DNA of 64,000 nt. Origin: Paraburkholderia acidisoli (GTDB lineage: Bacteria; Pseudomonadota; Gammaproteobacteria; Burkholderiales; Burkholderiaceae). The notes below the pieces were generated by a model. It saw only the letters and a program-made list of their open reading frames with translations, ran no database searches and had not been told where the DNA came from. Positions 15,350-23,520 of this stretch are shown piece after piece. Each line of letters begins with the position of its first letter. Position 1 is the stretch's first letter. Made by a program: the position numbers and the translations under genes. The stretch is taken from positions 1,612,001-1,676,000 of the forward strand of contig NZ_CP046914.1 in the NCBI RefSeq assembly GCF_009789675.1, given 5' to 3'.

Positions 15350-16834
15350 TCAGCGTGCTACGTCGTTGCTGTACGGATAGAAGGACGACAGCTCGAGGTT
15401 GGCGTACGCGAGACCTTCGAGTCGCGTGGTGCCGAGAAACGCCTCGTCGGGCTCGGTGATGACGATCGTTTTCGCGAAGCCGCTGTCGTCGAAGCCGCGC
15501 CGGAAGTGAACCCGCGACTTGATGGCGAACACCTTGTAGGCGTTGATGTCCACGCCGAACTGCGCGAGTTCCGCGGGCTCCATCACCTGGGTGAGGTAGC
15601 GGCTGATCACGAGCAGGTTGTTGTCTCCGAAGCGGATCGTCGCAAACGGCAGTTTCCCGGCGTCTTTCGTCTGCAACCCGGGAACGGTGACGAGCGTGCC
15701 GCGCACCACGCGCGGCTGCCCGGCGGAGGCGTCCACCCGGCCGCCGACCTCGATCTCCACCGCGTCACCCGAGGCCGCATGTTTTGCTTGCAGCGCGTCG
15801 AGCGCGGAGGCATCCGTCACGGTGGCGATGACCGTATCGGGCAGCGCTTGCTGGATGATCTGGTCGAGTACCCAGGTGGCGTAGCCGGAACGGTCGCTAT
15901 GGTCCGCGATGACGACCGGGAACGCTCCCCGCTGACAGGCCGACGCGGCGGCCGCTACCGCGTCGCTGACCGGCACGATTTCGGTCGAATTCAGCAACGC
16001 GTCTTTCTGGCGCCAGATGGCCTGCGACATGTCCTCGACGACTTCCGCGGCGAGCGCGGGATTCCCGTTCGTCGTCACCTGCACGAACATGCCGGCGTCG
16101 GGCACGTCCGACCAAGGGAAGCCGAAGAAGACGTTCACGTAGACGTCGGGCTCGCGCGCCTCCCAGGTCAGGGCGCGATTGATCAGCGACATCCAGGCCG
16201 CGCTTCCCGTCCACTGGAGCACCGTCGGCGAGATGAGCGGCACTTTGCGCGACGCATGGGCCGGTGTGAAGTCGCCACGGATGCAGCGAATCAGGTTGCG
16301 CGCCGCGCGCGTGCCCTGCAGGTAGGCGTCGTAGTGCGGATAGTATTTGACGGTGAAGGCAAGGTTGGCCGAAGCGAGGAAGGCTTCGTCTTCGTTGCCA
16401 TGAGGGTCGAAGGTGGCGGCGATAAACGCGGCCTGGCCGACGGCTTCCCGCACCCGGCGCGCAATCTCGGCTTCCGGGCGAGCCACGCCGGTCACGCCCA
16501 TCGCGCCGTGCAGCGCGAGATACACGCCATCGAACGGTCCTTGCGCGCGAAGCGCCTCGACCATCTTGCCGAGGAAATGGTCGAACGCTTCGGTGGTGAT
16601 CCATCCCGAGCCGATGCCCGTTTTGGGTTGCAGCGGCGATTCGATGCCCACCAGCTCGACGTCGGCGTGCTCGCGGGCCGCCTTGACGAAGCCGCCCATG
16701 TACGACTTGGCGTCGATGCTCAGGAGGGCTTCGCCTTTAGCGGGCGAGCCTTCGTAAATGAAGTCGTCGAGCGTGGTCGGATTGGACAGAAACGTGACGG
16801 TCTCGTGCACGAAATGAAGTACGGCAATTTTCAA
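15350..16834 (-). CDS. M81-family metallopeptidase (MlrC-like)
   Basis: The protein has 494 residues. It matches the M81/MlrC (microcystinase C) family: N-terminal MKIAVLHFVHET-type strand with the HET motif, YLALHGAMGV with a conserved His, and the FDPHGNED block, all expected metal-site regions. MlrC cleaves the linear tetrapeptide product of microcystin; most soil homologues probably cut other peptides or amides. There is no signal peptide, so it acts in the cytosol. Its partners (Asp/Glu racemase, MFS, porin) suggest breakdown of an imported peptide or amide containing unusual or D-amino acids. Confidence 0.88.
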   Translation of the reverse strand: MKIAVLHFVHETVTFLSNPTTLDDFIYEGSPAKGEALLSIDAKSYMGGFVKAAREHADVELVGIESPLQPKTGIGSGWITTEAFDHFLGKMVEALRAQGPFDGVYLALHGAMGVTGVARPEAEIARRVREAVGQAAFIAATFDPHGNEDEAFLASANLAFTVKYYPHYDAYLQGTRAARNLIRCIRGDFTPAHASRKVPLISPTVLQWTGSAAWMSLINRALTWEAREPDVYVNVFFGFPWSDVPDAGMFVQVTTNGNPALAAEVVEDMSQAIWRQKDALLNSTEIVPVSDAVAAAASACQRGAFPVVIADHSDRSGYATWVLDQIIQQALPDTVIATVTDASALDALQAKHAASGDAVEIEVGGRVDASAGQPRVVRGTLVTVPGLQTKDAGKLPFATIRFGDNNLLVISRYLTQVMEPAELAQFGVDINAYKVFAIKSRVHFRRGFDDSGFAKTIVITEPDEAFLGTTRLEGLAYANLELSSFYPYSNDVAR

Positions 16835-16901
16835 GAACTGACTCCTGCAATGGAATGAGGGACCCGGCCCAAAGCGAAAAGGCCGGCGTCGCGGTGCGGC
16901 T

Positions 16902-18188
16902 TCACGCGGTGCGCTCGCCGTCGCGCCATGTCACGGCCACGAGGAACGCGCCGGCGCCGGCCGCGACCAGAAACAGCATGGCGGGGACGAACGAACCCGC
17001 GTAATGCGCAACCAGAAGTCCCATCACGGCCGGCGAGATGGACGCCGCCAGTTGGCCGCCGAAATTCACGACGCCCGAAGCGGAGCCGATCATCCCGTCG
17101 GGCAGGCGCTTGAGCGGGATCGCGAACACGGTGCCGTAGACGAAGGTGTAGCTCATCATGCAGAGCGTCCAGCAGGTCAGCAGCGTCCAGAGTTGCGAAC
17201 AGGTGACCATGAGCGCCATGAACACCATCATCGAAAACGCACCGCCCGCGAGGAAGCGCCGCTCGTGTTTTTGCCCATGGCGGTCGAGCAACCAGCCAAC
17301 GACATTCAGACAAACGAAGCTGCAGAGATAGGGCAGGGAGGACGCGAGGCCCGCCGCCATGAGGTTGACGTGTTTCGTCTTCACCAGATACGTGGGCATC
17401 CACGACATCAACCCGACCATCACGAGATTGCTGAAGAAAAAGATCAGCGCCGTTCGCCGCATGATGGGCGTGCGCAGGAGCGCCTTGACGCCCGGCCGCG
17501 TTTGCCGGGTGCCCGCGGCCTGCACGGGCGGCTTTTTGACGACGAGCCAGAGCACGATCGCCATCGCGACGCCGACCGCGCCCAGCACGTGATAGGCGAA
17601 GCGCCAGCCGTGCGAGTGGATCATCGTGGCGATCCATCCGGAACCCACGGCGCTGCCGAGAAAGGCCGCACCGATGACGAGGCTCTTCGGTTTCGCGCGT
17701 TCGCTCTTGCGGTACGCCTCCGCAATGGTGACCGTGCTGGCGGGTGCGAAACCGCCTTCGCCAATGCCGAAGAGCGCACGTATCGCGATCAGGGAGCCGA
17801 GCGACCAGGCCATGCCGGTCAGCGCCGTGAACACCGACCACGACGCGACGCAGAACACCAGGACGCGTCGCGAGCCGATGCGGTCGGAGAGCCAGCCGGC
17901 CAGCAGATTCATGACCGCGTACGTGACGTAAAACGCACTCAGCACGAGGCCGGTCTCACGGGAGTCCAGGGAGAATTCCTGGGTCATCGGGACGATGGAA
18001 ATACTCATCGCGATGCGGTCGGCATTGGCCAAAACCCACGCAGCCAAAAGGACGATCAGCAGGATGATCTTGCGCGGTTTCGAGTAATGCGTGACCGGTT
18101 CGCTTTCCTGCGCCAGCGGCGATTCGTGTTTTTCCAGGCGGCTGGCCGTCATGCTCGGGCTGGCTTGCGTATCGAGTGAGTTGTTCAT
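16902..18188 (-). CDS. MFS transporter of racemase/M81 operon
   Basis: The 428 residues start at ATG 18188, which overlaps the racemase stop by four bases (ATGA). After a 45-residue hydrophilic N-terminus there are about twelve helices, with ANADRIAMSISIVPMTQEF and ALFGIGEGGFAPASTVTIAEAY, characteristic of the ACS branch (glucarate/hexuronate/phthalate-type carriers). Translational coupling to the racemase and the 67-bp gap to the M81 gene indicate one operon. It is the likely inner-membrane importer of the operon's substrate. Confidence 0.88.
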   Translation of the reverse strand: MNNSLDTQASPSMTASRLEKHESPLAQESEPVTHYSKPRKIILLIVLLAAWVLANADRIAMSISIVPMTQEFSLDSRETGLVLSAFYVTYAVMNLLAGWLSDRIGSRRVLVFCVASWSVFTALTGMAWSLGSLIAIRALFGIGEGGFAPASTVTIAEAYRKSERAKPKSLVIGAAFLGSAVGSGWIATMIHSHGWRFAYHVLGAVGVAMAIVLWLVVKKPPVQAAGTRQTRPGVKALLRTPIMRRTALIFFFSNLVMVGLMSWMPTYLVKTKHVNLMAAGLASSLPYLCSFVCLNVVGWLLDRHGQKHERRFLAGGAFSMMVFMALMVTCSQLWTLLTCWTLCMMSYTFVYGTVFAIPLKRLPDGMIGSASGVVNFGGQLAASISPAVMGLLVAHYAGSFVPAMLFLVAAGAGAFLVAVTWRDGERTA

Positions 18189-18970
18189 GGCGTTTCGGGC
18201 GATAGCGTTGACGGATGGCTGAATGCCTGCTCGGCGAGGCGCGCGGCGAGAACGTCGGCGGCATCGACCACGGCGCCCGCGGCGTACTGGCCCGGATGGA
18301 TGACGAGGCCGAGTTCCGTGCATCCCAGCACGACACAATCGGCTTCCCGCAAGGCGCAGGCGACGGCGGCTTCGAGCGTCCGGGTCGCGGCCGGCAACGC
18401 GCCGGCCTTGATCTGGAAGATCGCCTCGTGGACCTGCTGCATTTCACGGGGCGACCGTTCGATCACGCCGAGTCCCGCTTCGACCAGCGCACGGCGATAC
18501 AGGCCGCTCTCCTGCGTGGCGGTGGTCGCGAGCACGGCGGCGGTTTTCGCGCCCGTTCGCCGCACGGTGGCCGCCGCTTCGCGTGCGATATGCACGAGCG
18601 TCATGTCGGGGAACAGGCGCTCCATGTCTTCGTGCCAGAGGTGCGCGGTGTTGCAGGCAATGCCGCACAGCCGCGCGCCCGCCGCCCGGGCCGTGCCGAG
18701 CGCCGCCACGAGTGCCGGCACCGGCGAGTCGCCCATGCCCTGGAAGGCGGCCGTGCGATCGGGGACGCAATACTGGATGAGGACATGCGGCGGATAACTC
18801 TGGTCCGTGACGGGAACGCCGCGCCGGGCCATTTCCTCGCGGCAGGCGGTCAGGAACCGCGACGTCATGTCGACGCCCGCTTCGGGTCCCATGCCCCCGA
18901 TGATAGCCACCGCGCTCGTGGGCGCGGGACGTGGCGCGCGCTGGGCGGCAACCGTGGTCTGATTGAACAT
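18185..18970 (-). CDS. Aspartate/glutamate racemase family protein
   Basis: The protein has 261 residues with ATG 18970 as start; the open frame extends upstream into the promoter and LysR region, so longer starts are unlikely. The two catalytic cysteines are visible: Cys106 in GIACNTAH and Cys217 in VLGCTEL, with the N-terminal VAIIGGMGPEAG motif typical of the YgeA/aspartate racemase branch. It could racemise an acidic amino acid or act on a related hydroxy or amino acid. It is first in the leftward operon and divergent from the LysR gene. Confidence 0.87.
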   Translation of the reverse strand: MFNQTTVAAQRAPRPAPTSAVAIIGGMGPEAGVDMTSRFLTACREEMARRGVPVTDQSYPPHVLIQYCVPDRTAAFQGMGDSPVPALVAALGTARAAGARLCGIACNTAHLWHEDMERLFPDMTLVHIAREAAATVRRTGAKTAAVLATTATQESGLYRRALVEAGLGVIERSPREMQQVHEAIFQIKAGALPAATRTLEAAVACALREADCVVLGCTELGLVIHPGQYAAGAVVDAADVLAARLAEQAFSHPSTLSPETP

Positions 18971-18983
18971 GCTATTTCCATCA

Positions 18984-18995
18984 CAAATCGATTTG
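18984..18995. promoter_or_regulatory. Perfect palindrome CAAATCGATTTG in LysR/racemase divergent promoter
   Basis: The 12-bp palindrome lies just upstream of the racemase start (18970) and 67 bp from the LysR start (19062). LysR-type regulators usually bind dyads in such divergent regions. It is the best operator candidate here. Confidence 0.5.
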
Positions 18996-19061
18996 CGCAT
19001 GGTACGGTTGCCAAAAATCCCCTCATAATGACCATTTTCAATGTCAGGATGAGTTTTTCGC

Positions 19062-19958
19062 ATGAAGCGATCGATCGGCAGAAGCATTCCTTCCAGCGAT
19101 TCCCTCATCATCTTCGACGCCTGCGTGCGCTTCATGAACTTCACTCAGGCGGGCAATTCCGTGGGGCTGACGCAAAGCGCCGTGAGCCGGCAGGTACTCG
19201 ACCTCGAGCAATTCCTGAACGTCGCGCTTTTCGAGCGATCCGGCCGCCATCTGACGTTGACGGCGTCGGGCAAGGAGTATTGGGAGAAGATCGCGCCGCT
19301 GCTGGACGAACTGGAGGCGGCCACGGTGCGTACGCAGATGCGTCACACGCTGCGTAACACCTTGAATTTGTCGGTGGCCGGCAGTTTCTGTAATCGGTGG
19401 CTCATTCCCAATCTGCCGAACTTCGTCAAGGAGCATCCCGGCATTCTCGTGAACGTCACGTCTCGCGTGGGTCACATCGATCTTTCGCGCACGCAGTTCG
19501 ACGCGGCCATCATCAATTCCCCCACACGACCGCCGGGCACGCAGATGACGAAACTCTTCCCGCTCTCGCTCGCGGCGTTTTGCGCGCCGTCGCTATTGAA
19601 CGAGCGCGCGACGCTTTCCGCGAAGGACATTGCCGCCTTGCCGCTGCTGCATCTGAAAGAAATGCCGGAGGCATGGAGCGAGTATCTGGCGGCGCTGGGG
19701 TTACAGAACGTCAAGGTCGAAGCCGCCAGTTATTACTCGCTGCTGCTGTTGAGTTGCGAGGCCGCGCTGGCCGGCCTGGGTGTCGCGCTGCTGCCGCCGG
19801 AATTCGTGACCGAAGACGTGAGGACGGGGCGGCTGGTGCGCTTATCGCCCATGACGATTCCCACGAAATTTTCTTATTGGTTTACGTGGCAGGCGACCGA
19901 AGAGCGCTCGGACGCGTTGATCGCGTTCCGGCATTGGCTCGAAGCGCGTTGTCAGTGA
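19062..19958 (+). CDS. LysR-family transcriptional regulator (GcvA-like)
   Basis: The 298 residues show the LysR helix-turn-helix at about 15-75 (FMNFTQAGNSVGLTQSAVSRQVLDLE ... LFERSGRHLTLTASG) and the type 2 periplasmic-binding-like effector domain after about residue 95 with an SVAGSFCNRWLIPNLPNF beginning, as in the GcvA subgroup. It is divergent from the racemase operon and most likely activates it in response to the pathway substrate. Confidence 0.9.
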   Translation: MKRSIGRSIPSSDSLIIFDACVRFMNFTQAGNSVGLTQSAVSRQVLDLEQFLNVALFERSGRHLTLTASGKEYWEKIAPLLDELEAATVRTQMRHTLRNTLNLSVAGSFCNRWLIPNLPNFVKEHPGILVNVTSRVGHIDLSRTQFDAAIINSPTRPPGTQMTKLFPLSLAAFCAPSLLNERATLSAKDIAALPLLHLKEMPEAWSEYLAALGLQNVKVEAASYYSLLLLSCEAALAGLGVALLPPEFVTEDVRTGRLVRLSPMTIPTKFSYWFTWQATEERSDALIAFRHWLEARCQ

Positions 19959-20012
19959 AGGGCGTGGCTCGCCTGGCGAAAACCTGCCGTGGGCGCCTGA
20001 GATGCGTTCGGG

Positions 20013-20396
20013 CTACGGCATCTTTTGCACCCAGCGGGAACGCCACGCCGGCGCTTCGAAAGGCTCCGAAAAGTACTGGGTTTCGTGCGTCACCCTGCCG
20101 TGGCGGAACTCCATGATGCTGACCGTGAACGCGTCACGGTCGCCGTAGGTAATGGTGTATTCGGTGATCCACAGGTTGCCGGCGCCCTGCATCCGTCTTA
20201 CCCCGAAACCCGATGGCCGGGCGGGATGCGCGCTGCGCAGCGCCTGCAGATTCGCGCGGCCGAGAATGCGTTCGCCCGATTGCGGATAGTCGCAAATCAC
20301 GTCTTCGGCGTAGATCTGGTGCTCCGCTTCCAGGTCGCCCGCCGCCGACGCCCGCCAGTGCGCCTCGAGCGCGTCGAGTATGGCTTGATCTTGCAT
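20013..20396 (-). CDS. NTF2/SnoaL-like protein
   Basis: The 127 residues start at ATG 20396 with GGAGA six bases upstream. The sequence has the cone-shaped alpha+beta NTF2-like pattern: an N-terminal helix AILDALEAHWRASAAGD, then EDVICDYPQSGERILGRANL and a curved sheet ending FRHGRVTHETQYFSEPFEAPAWRSRWV. SnoaL-like members are small cyclases, isomerases or steroid-binding proteins; many are uncharacterised. It stands alone, convergent with the LysR gene, upstream (opposite strand) of the ABC importer promoter. Its role is unknown. Confidence 0.8.
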   Translation of the reverse strand: MQDQAILDALEAHWRASAAGDLEAEHQIYAEDVICDYPQSGERILGRANLQALRSAHPARPSGFGVRRMQGAGNLWITEYTITYGDRDAFTVSIMEFRHGRVTHETQYFSEPFEAPAWRSRWVQKMP

Positions 20397-20686
20397 GGTA
20401 GGTCTCCGAACGTAAGCAATCGCAGGCGTATTTCCGGCTCGGGAATACCGGTTCACTGCTATTCGACTGCGAGGCGTGCGCTGCGTCAACTGCGTGGCGC
20501 AGCCATGCCGAAATATCGCAAATCGTCAGGATCGCGAAATAAATTGCCCGCGTTTTCGCAAGGTGACGTGACGCCATATTCTCGAAAGCGGACTTCCGCC
20601 AAGCAACGACCCCCCCGGTCGCCTGGTATCCCCAGCGAGTCCCGCGCTCCTTCAGCACGAATCGTCGAATATGGGGTTTACCCTTA

Positions 20687-20715
20687 TTGCGATGACTTTT
20701 TTCGCGGAAAATTAT
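20687..20715 (+). promoter_or_regulatory. Predicted promoter of the TorT-like ABC/HyuAB operon
   Basis: TTGCGA (20687-20692) and AATTAT (20710-20715) are 17 bp apart. The -10 box abuts the palindromic site at 20712-20727, so a bound repressor would block transcription start. Confidence 0.45.
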
Positions 20716-20727
20716 GATGCATCAAAT
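20712..20727. promoter_or_regulatory. GntR-type operator, copy 1
   Basis: TTATGATGCATCAAAT contains the perfect palindrome TGATGCATCA (20715-20724). The identical 16 bases recur at 30285-30300, directly downstream of the GntR/FCD gene at 29549. The sharing of 16 bases between two promoters of one cluster supports a common regulator. Confidence 0.7.
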
Positions 20728-20760
20728 ACGTAACATCATCCCAACAGCAGAGGACTCGTT

Positions 20761-21813
20761 ATGCGGTCGACCTGGTGCAGGAAGCTTTGGGCAATACTCA
20801 GTCTCTCCTCGGTGGCGGCGCTCGCGCAGGCGCAAAGCACATGGCCGCCGTTCAACGTGGAAAGCGTGCAGGGCGGCAAGGCCACTGCCACGCAGATCAC
20901 GCCGCTCACGAAAGCGAGCCGCAAATGGAAGCTTTGCGTGCTCATCCCGCATCTGAAAGACAGCTACTGGAGCGCCGTGGATTACGGCGTGATCAGCGAG
21001 GCGCGCCGCATTGGCGTTTCGGCGACCATCCTCCAGGCGGGCGGCTACGACAAGTTGCCGGTGCAGGTCTCGCAGTTCGACGACTGCCTCGCCTCGGGCG
21101 CTGACGCCATTGTCGTCGCCCCCATTTCCGAAGCCGGCCTGACCGCGAAGTTCAAGCAGAGCCAGGCGAAGGGCATTCCCACGGTGGTCTTCATCAATCC
21201 GGTCGACAGCGCGCCGGTCACGTCGAAAATCTTCGTCGATTTCCAGACCAAGGGCGCGCTCACGGGCACCTATCTCAAGAACGCGCTGGGCGCGGCGGGC
21301 GGTCAGGTCGTGGCGTTTCCCGGTCCGCAGGGTTCCGGCTGGGCGGAGAGCTATCTGAAGGGCTTCCAGTCGTCGATGAACGGCGGCAAGGTCAAGGTCC
21401 TCGACGTGAAATTCGGCGAAGCGGGCGTGCCGGAACAACTGCATCTGGTCGAAGACGCGTTGCAGACGTATTCGGGCGTCAACGCGGTCTGGGGCGCGGC
21501 GCCCGCTGCCGAAGCCGCGGTCGGCGCGGTGTCGGAGGCCGGCTTGAACAAGGTGACGATCGTCTCGTCGTACGAGAACCAGGCCATGCTCGATCTCTTG
21601 CGCAGCGGCAAGATCGCGGCGTTCGCCACCGAATTTCCGACCATGCAGGCGCGCGCCGCCGTCGATCTCGCGGTGCGCGCGCTCGAAAAGCAGCCGGTCG
21701 CGCCGCAATACCGTGTCGTGCCGAAGATGGTGACGCGCGAAAGCGTTGCGCAGATCGACACCACGCAGATTCTCGCGCCCGCGAACTGGCGGCCCGTGTT
21801 CGAGCAGAAGTAA
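20761..21813 (+). CDS. Sugar-type ABC transporter periplasmic binding protein (TorT-like)
   Basis: The 350 residues begin with a signal peptide cut at about Ala24/Gln25 (SSVAALAQAQ). The mature part matches the periplasmic-binding-protein type 4 family (ribose/galactose-binding, TorT subgroup): KLCVLIPHLKDSYWSAVDYGVISEA, DCLASGADAIVVAPISEAGL, GQVVAFPGPQGSGWAESYLKGF, AVWGAAPAAEAAVGAV. It is first in an operon with an ATPase and two permeases, and it delivers the substrate to them. The ligand is probably the compound processed by HyuAB, not necessarily a sugar. Confidence 0.9.
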   Translation: MRSTWCRKLWAILSLSSVAALAQAQSTWPPFNVESVQGGKATATQITPLTKASRKWKLCVLIPHLKDSYWSAVDYGVISEARRIGVSATILQAGGYDKLPVQVSQFDDCLASGADAIVVAPISEAGLTAKFKQSQAKGIPTVVFINPVDSAPVTSKIFVDFQTKGALTGTYLKNALGAAGGQVVAFPGPQGSGWAESYLKGFQSSMNGGKVKVLDVKFGEAGVPEQLHLVEDALQTYSGVNAVWGAAPAAEAAVGAVSEAGLNKVTIVSSYENQAMLDLLRSGKIAAFATEFPTMQARAAVDLAVRALEKQPVAPQYRVVPKMVTRESVAQIDTTQILAPANWRPVFEQK

Positions 21814-21833
21814 GCGTCGCGACGAAGGTGGCG

Positions 21834-21858
21834 GTGAGCGCCGTGCGCGGCGCTTCAC
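21834..21858 (+). repeat. Intercistronic hairpin after binding-protein gene
   Basis: GTGAGCGCCG, a TGCG loop, and CGGCGCT-T-CAC form a GC-rich stem with a single bulge between the binding-protein stop and the ATPase start. Such stems commonly stabilise the upstream mRNA segment and lower expression of the downstream transporter genes. No U-tract follows, so it is not a full terminator. Confidence 0.5.
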
Positions 21859-21909
21859 GGCAACACCCCATTCGGCGGCGATCCGTAACGGAACCCGGAC
21901 GGACTCATC

Positions 21910-23520
21910 ATGGCGGAAACTTTGTTGCGGCTGACCGGCGTAAGCAAGCGCTTTCCTGGCGTGCGTGCGCTGAGCAGCGTCGATTTCGATCTGCGCGCCG
22001 GCGAGGTTCACGTGCTGTTCGGCGAGAACGGCGCGGGCAAGTCCACGCTCATCAACGTGATCACGGGCATTCTCGTGCCGGAGGAAGGGCGCATCGAGAT
22101 CGATGGTCAGGTCCATGCCGATCTCACGCCGCACGCGGCGCGCGAAGCGGGCGTTTCGGCGGTGTTCCAGGAGTTCAGTCTGGTCGCGAGCCTCGACGTG
22201 CTCGACAACCTGTTTCTCGGCCGCGAGCTGACGCGCTTCGGCCGCGTCGACCGCAAGCGGATGGCCGCGCTCGCCACGCAATGCATGCGCGAACTGGGCT
22301 TCGAACTCGACCTGCACGCGCTCGTCGGCACGCTGTCGCGCGCAGAGCAGCAGATGACCGAGATCACCAAGGCGGTGCTGCAAAAGAGCCGCATCCTGAT
22401 TCTCGACGAACCCACGGCGTCGCTCACCGACGCCGAAGCCGACCGTCTGCTCGCGCTCGTGAAGTCGCTGCGCGCGCGGGGCGTCGGCATCATCTACGTC
22501 TCGCACCGGATGCGCGAGATTCGCGCGCTGGCCGATCGCGTGACCGTGCTGCGGTCCGGCTCGCGCGTGGGCGTGGTCGAAGCCGCTGCCGTTTCGGAAG
22601 CGCGTCTCGTCGAAATGATGACGGGCCGCAGCGTGGACGCGTGGCCCGCCATTTCGCACCGGCCCGGCGCGGTGCGGTTGCGCGTCGACCGGCTGGCGAG
22701 CCGCGACGGCAAGCTCGCGGAGATGTCGCTGGTCGCGCACGCGGGCGAGATCGTCGGCATCGCGGGGCTGGTCGGGTGCGGCAAGGAAGCGCTCGGGCGT
22801 TGCCTGTTCGGGCTGGCACCGATCGCGCGCGGCGAAGTGCAACTCGACGGCCGTGCCGTGCAGCCGCGCAGCCCGCGCCAGATGCTGCGCGAAAAGCTCT
22901 GTTATTTTCCCGCCGATCGCGGCGCGGAAGGTCTCGCGCTCGAACGCAGCGTGCGCGAGAACGGCAGCATGGCCGCGCTCGATCTCGCGGCGTTCAACCG
23001 GCGCGGCGTGATGCGGCCGCGCGACGAACAGCGGCGCACGCTCGCGGCGATGGAGCGGCTGGGCCTGCGTCCGCTCGACACCGAAGTGGCTGTGCGCACA
23101 CTCTCCGGCGGCAACCGGCAGAAGGTGATGCTGGCGCGCGGCCTGCTGCGCGACGTGGACGTGTACGTATTCGACGAACCGACGGTCGGCATTGACGTGG
23201 GCGCGAAGGCCGAGGTGTATCGCCTCATCGCGCAACTGGTCGAGCGGGGCGCGTGCATCGTGCTGATCTCGTCCGATCTCGCCGAAGTCGTGCATCTCAG
23301 CCATCGCATTTACGTGCTGCACGAAGGGCGGCCCGTTGCCGAACTCGACGCCGAGCATCGCACCGAAGCCAACGTGCTGGAAGCCTTCTTCGGCAAGCGC
23401 GCCGCGCCCGCGCCACGCGTGACGGGCCATGACACCGGCGCCGAAGTCGACGCTCAAGCCGCTGCGCAAACGCCGCGCAATTCGTTCACCGACACCTTCA
23501 CCTCGAGGCAGGCTTCATGA
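21910..23520 (+). CDS. Sugar-type ABC transporter ATP-binding protein, duplicated (RbsA-like)
   Basis: The 536 residues consist of two ABC domains. The first has Walker A GENGAGKST (38-46), a divergent signature LSRAEQQMTEI and Walker B ILILDEPTASL. The second has a degenerate Walker A (LVGCGKEAL), the intact signature LSGGNRQKVMLARGL and DVYVFDEPTVGID. This arrangement is normal for ribose/xylose-type importers. Its stop overlaps the start of the first permease (ATGA at 23517). It powers import through the two membrane subunits that follow. Confidence 0.92.
   Translation: MAETLLRLTGVSKRFPGVRALSSVDFDLRAGEVHVLFGENGAGKSTLINVITGILVPEEGRIEIDGQVHADLTPHAAREAGVSAVFQEFSLVASLDVLDNLFLGRELTRFGRVDRKRMAALATQCMRELGFELDLHALVGTLSRAEQQMTEITKAVLQKSRILILDEPTASLTDAEADRLLALVKSLRARGVGIIYVSHRMREIRALADRVTVLRSGSRVGVVEAAAVSEARLVEMMTGRSVDAWPAISHRPGAVRLRVDRLASRDGKLAEMSLVAHAGEIVGIAGLVGCGKEALGRCLFGLAPIARGEVQLDGRAVQPRSPRQMLREKLCYFPADRGAEGLALERSVRENGSMAALDLAAFNRRGVMRPRDEQRRTLAAMERLGLRPLDTEVAVRTLSGGNRQKVMLARGLLRDVDVYVFDEPTVGIDVGAKAEVYRLIAQLVERGACIVLISSDLAEVVHLSHRIYVLHEGRPVAELDAEHRTEANVLEAFFGKRAAPAPRVTGHDTGAEVDAQAAAQTPRNSFTDTFTSRQAS

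Larger units (their letters stand above)
20397..20760. other. 364-bp intergenic region holding ABC operon promoter
   Basis: No gene is visible. The left part carries the ribosome site of the NTF2-like gene. The right end becomes AT-rich and contains the promoter and the GntR-type palindrome described separately (20687-20727). The stretch between shows no repeat or hairpin that stands out. Confidence 0.6.

Noticed and set aside
20722..23469. Very long open frame on the minus strand opposite the binding-protein and ATPase genes
   Set aside because: Its translation is Arg/His/Ala-rich without any domain, and the plus strand carries clear ABC transporter genes with all motifs. It results from GC-rich codon bias.
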